From Akkermansiaceae bacterium UBA6138 (lineage in GTDB: Bacteria > Verrucomicrobiota > Verrucomicrobiia > Verrucomicrobiales > DEV007): a DNA stretch of 64,000 nucleotides. The stretch spans positions 18,330 to 82,329 of the forward strand of contig DIVG01000076.1 in assembly GCA_002422425.1 (NCBI GenBank), read 5' to 3'. The notes under the pieces are model-generated. The model was not told where the DNA came from. It saw only the letters and a program-made list of their open reading frames with translations, and did not search any database. Both the position numbers and the translations under genes were made by a program. This document shows, piece after piece, positions 61,776-64,000 of the stretch. Within the stretch, counting starts at the first letter, position 1, and each line of letters begins with the position of its first letter.

Positions 61776-64000
61776 ATGAATCCACTTGTTCTCCTCATCC
61801 TCGGAATCGGCCATCTCACAGCGACGTCCGCCCTAGCCGAATCCCCGCTTGAAGCCGGGGCAGCCACAATCGACATTTCGCCCCAGAAGCTTCCCGCGAT
61901 CCGCAACGGCGGATTCCTCCAGGCCATCGCCAACCGGGTTGATGATCCGCTCCATGCACGGGCGCTCGTCCTGAGATCAGGCGACACAACCGTGGCGCTC
62001 TGTGTTGTCGATTCGTGCATGCTGCCGACCGATGTCTGCGATGCCATCAAGGCGGCGGTCGCCGAAAAGATCGCGCTGCCGGCGGATCGTATCCTCATCT
62101 CCTCGACGCACACCCATTCCGCCCCCGGTGCCATGGCGCTGTGCCTCGGCACTCGCAAGGACAATACCTATACCGCACAGATGATCCCGCAGGTCGCAGA
62201 GGCCATCGTCAAGGCGCACGCCGTGCTCACTCCGGCGAAGGCGGGATGGGCTCAGGTCGATGCCCACGCCTTCACGAACTGCCGCCGCTGGATCCGGCGT
62301 CCTGACAAAATGCTCACCGATCCCTTCGGCGAGGTCAGTGTGCGGGCGATGATGCACCCCGGTCATGAAAGTCCGGATGTGGTCGGACCCTCCGGACCGA
62401 CCGATCCCGAGCTTTCGCTTCTCAGTCTCGTCCGCGCCGACAATGAAAAACCTATCGCGATGATGGCCAACTATTCGATGCATTACTTCGGCGCGGGTCC
62501 CGGATTTTCGGCCGACTACTTCGGCGAACTCGCCGGCATGATCGAAAAATCCCTCGGCAGCGGCGCGGTCGGACTCGTCTCGCAGGGCACGAGCGGAGAC
62601 CTCCACTACATGGACTACAGCAAGGCCAAAGACGCCGAACTGACACGCACGAAATACGCCGCCGGTCTCGCGGAGATCGCGCTGAAGGCACGGGCGGACA
62701 TCACCCACCGCAGCGAACTCCCTCTCGCCATGGCCGAGGCGAAGCTCCCTCTGGGGCGTCGCCTCCCCTCTCCCGAACGCCTCGCCTGGGCCGCGCCGCG
62801 CAACGCCGCCCGCGCCGGAGCCGTGCCAAAAAGCAAAGAGGAGGTCTATGCCGAGCAGGCGGAGTGGATCCACGCGAATCCCTCGACCGAAGTCATCCTG
62901 CAGGCCCTGCGTCTCGGTGACCTCGCCATCACCGCTCTGCCGAACGAGGTCTACGGCATCACCGGCCTGAAGCTCAAGGCGCAGAGTCCCCTCTCCGCGA
63001 CCTTCAATATCGAACTCGCCAACGGCGCCGAGGGCTACATCCCCCCACCGGAGCAGCATCGACTCGGCGGCTACACAACCTGGCCCGCCCGCACTGCCGG
63101 TCTCGAAGAGTCCGCCGAACCGCAGATTGTCGAGACACTTCTTGCTTTGCTGGAACGCGTCAGCGGAAAGGCACGACGCCCGCTCAGCGACGGCGACAGC
63201 CCCTACCGCCGGGCTATTCTCGCCGACACGCCGCTCGCCTACTGGCCGCTCAACGACCTCACCGGTCCGGAACCCCGCGAAGCCACCGGCAAAGGAGCGG
63301 CCCGGTGGGAGGACGGCGTCGCCTTTGGGCTTCCCGGCGTCCAGTCAAGCGGCGGGGCGATCTCGACCGAGCCGGAGAAAGAGAACCCCTTCACCACTAC
63401 CGACAGCAACCGCTCGACCCACGTCGCCGGCGGACGTCTCCGGACGCCGCTCCCCGAATCTGGCACGACCTACAGCGCGGAGCTGTGGTTCTGGAACGGC
63501 CTCCCCGACGACATCCGACCCGTCACCGCCTACCTTTTTTCCCGCGGAATCGATGCGGACAAAACGGCCCGAGGCGAACACCTCGGGATCGGCGGCACCC
63601 ACGCCGACGTGCCGCCGGGCCGCCTCTTTTTCTACACCGGCAACGAGGTGGGCCAGGTCGTCCCGGGAAAAACGCGACTAAGTTTCCGCGACTGGCATCA
63701 TGTCGTGCTTGTGCGCGAGGGAGAAAAATTGAGGATCTATCTCGACGGGAAAGAAGAGATCACGGCGGAGACTCCCTGGACGATTTCCGAACGCGAGGGT
63801 GAACTCTTCCTTGGCGGGCGCAGCGACGGGCTCTTCGGGCTTGAGGGTAAACTTGACGAAGTGGCATTGTATCCGACCGCGCTCAGCGCGGAACAGGTTG
63901 CCACCCATTTCAAAGCGGCGGAGCGCATCGCGCCAACCTCCAAACCCGATTCCGCCCCGCGCGCGCCTGACAACAGCCTCAAGGCGCTGCATCTTCCCGC
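61776..64000 (+). CDS. Secreted neutral-ceramidase-like hydrolase with LamG-type domain, 3' end cut by window edge
   Basis: An open frame from ATG 61776 to the window end (741 codons seen, no stop). It has a signal peptide (LVLLILGIGHLTATSALA). The first about 450 residues resemble neutral/alkaline non-lysosomal ceramidase: LEAGAATIDISP, VVDSCMLP, the zinc-site STHTHSAPGAMAL near residue 110, NYSMHYFGAGP and VSQGTSGDLHYMDY. From about residue 470 a LamG/concanavalin-like domain follows (TPLAYWPLNDLTG, YSAELWFWNG, WHHVVLVREG, LRIYLDGKEE, LDEVALYPTALS). PVC bacteria have many such proteins whose substrates need not be ceramides. More domains may follow beyond the edge. Confidence 0.87.
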   Translation, partial: MNPLVLLILGIGHLTATSALAESPLEAGAATIDISPQKLPAIRNGGFLQAIANRVDDPLHARALVLRSGDTTVALCVVDSCMLPTDVCDAIKAAVAEKIALPADRILISSTHTHSAPGAMALCLGTRKDNTYTAQMIPQVAEAIVKAHAVLTPAKAGWAQVDAHAFTNCRRWIRRPDKMLTDPFGEVSVRAMMHPGHESPDVVGPSGPTDPELSLLSLVRADNEKPIAMMANYSMHYFGAGPGFSADYFGELAGMIEKSLGSGAVGLVSQGTSGDLHYMDYSKAKDAELTRTKYAAGLAEIALKARADITHRSELPLAMAEAKLPLGRRLPSPERLAWAAPRNAARAGAVPKSKEEVYAEQAEWIHANPSTEVILQALRLGDLAITALPNEVYGITGLKLKAQSPLSATFNIELANGAEGYIPPPEQHRLGGYTTWPARTAGLEESAEPQIVETLLALLERVSGKARRPLSDGDSPYRRAILADTPLAYWPLNDLTGPEPREATGKGAARWEDGVAFGLPGVQSSGGAISTEPEKENPFTTTDSNRSTHVAGGRLRTPLPESGTTYSAELWFWNGLPDDIRPVTAYLFSRGIDADKTARGEHLGIGGTHADVPPGRLFFYTGNEVGQVVPGKTRLSFRDWHHVVLVREGEKLRIYLDGKEEITAETPWTISEREGELFLGGRSDGLFGLEGKLDEVALYPTALSAEQVATHFKAAERIAPTSKPDSAPRAPDNSLKALHLP

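Overview
The window is about 64 kb of GC-rich, densely packed chromosomal DNA, most likely from a member of the Verrucomicrobiota (PVC superphylum). The evidence is family content: DUF1592/DUF1552, DUF1549/DUF1553/DUF1501 and PVC-type CxxCH heme-binding proteins, DUF1080, a neutral-ceramidase/LamG protein, a Hanks-type kinase with an extracytoplasmic domain, coproheme decarboxylase, and a classical o-succinylbenzoate menaquinone cluster. I favour Verrucomicrobiota over Planctomycetota, but no rRNA marker is present. No prophage, transposase, integrase or CRISPR array was seen. Gene starts were often moved inward from the longest reading frame where signal peptides, overlaps or family starts support it.

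Layout. 1-5.1 kb: an iclR-DUF1592-DUF1552 operon (minus) divergent from a GntR/FCD regulator, with an operator-like repeat array between. 5.1-7.9 kb: SOUL protein, folB, dciA-like, a ferredoxin and chdC. 8.1-12.5 kb: a large PVC heme protein divergent from a baeRF3 protein. 12.5-17.3 kb: HI0933 flavoprotein, small TPR membrane protein, type II glutamine synthetase, polyprenyl synthase, tatA. 17.3-28.2 kb: EEP nuclease-like protein, Ser/Thr kinase, fructokinase, DUF1552, diheme cytochrome c, coiled-coil protein, PHP metallohydrolase, DUF1080, His-rich lipoprotein. 28.2-36.0 kb: nusA-infB-rbfA-nrnA followed by an NfeD-type protease. 36.2-38.1 kb: HAD hydrolase, tRNA-Lys, L,D-transpeptidase. 38.4-44.2 kb: small-molecule catabolism (DapA-like, RraA-like, M81 peptidase plus lactonase, PHP). 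44.2-52.1 kb: the menaquinone locus, interrupted by a vapBC toxin-antitoxin module on the opposite strand. 52.4-58.8 kb: secreted hypothetical, DUF1549/1553 and two DUF1501 proteins. 58.9-64 kb: argA, a kinase-PP2C fusion, and a truncated ceramidase-like protein.

How it fits together. Housekeeping functions (translation/transcription operon, glutamine synthesis, N-acetylglutamate synthesis, menaquinone, heme and folate steps) alternate with PVC secreted proteins that carry c-type heme motifs or Tat-like leaders. The menaquinone and prenyl-diphosphate genes, ChdC and the many c-type cytochrome modules point to a respiring, heme-rich envelope.

Most notable points: (1) vapBC sits between menH and menB, with a perfect 12-bp palindrome overlapping its probable promoter and ending one base before the antitoxin ATG; (2) a kinase-like domain is fused to a PP2C phosphatase; (3) several families of short intergenic hairpins show compensatory stem changes between copies; (4) a strong terminator hairpin lies inside the signal-peptide codons of the gene after tatA; (5) a repeated operator-like motif separates the iclR operon from gntR.
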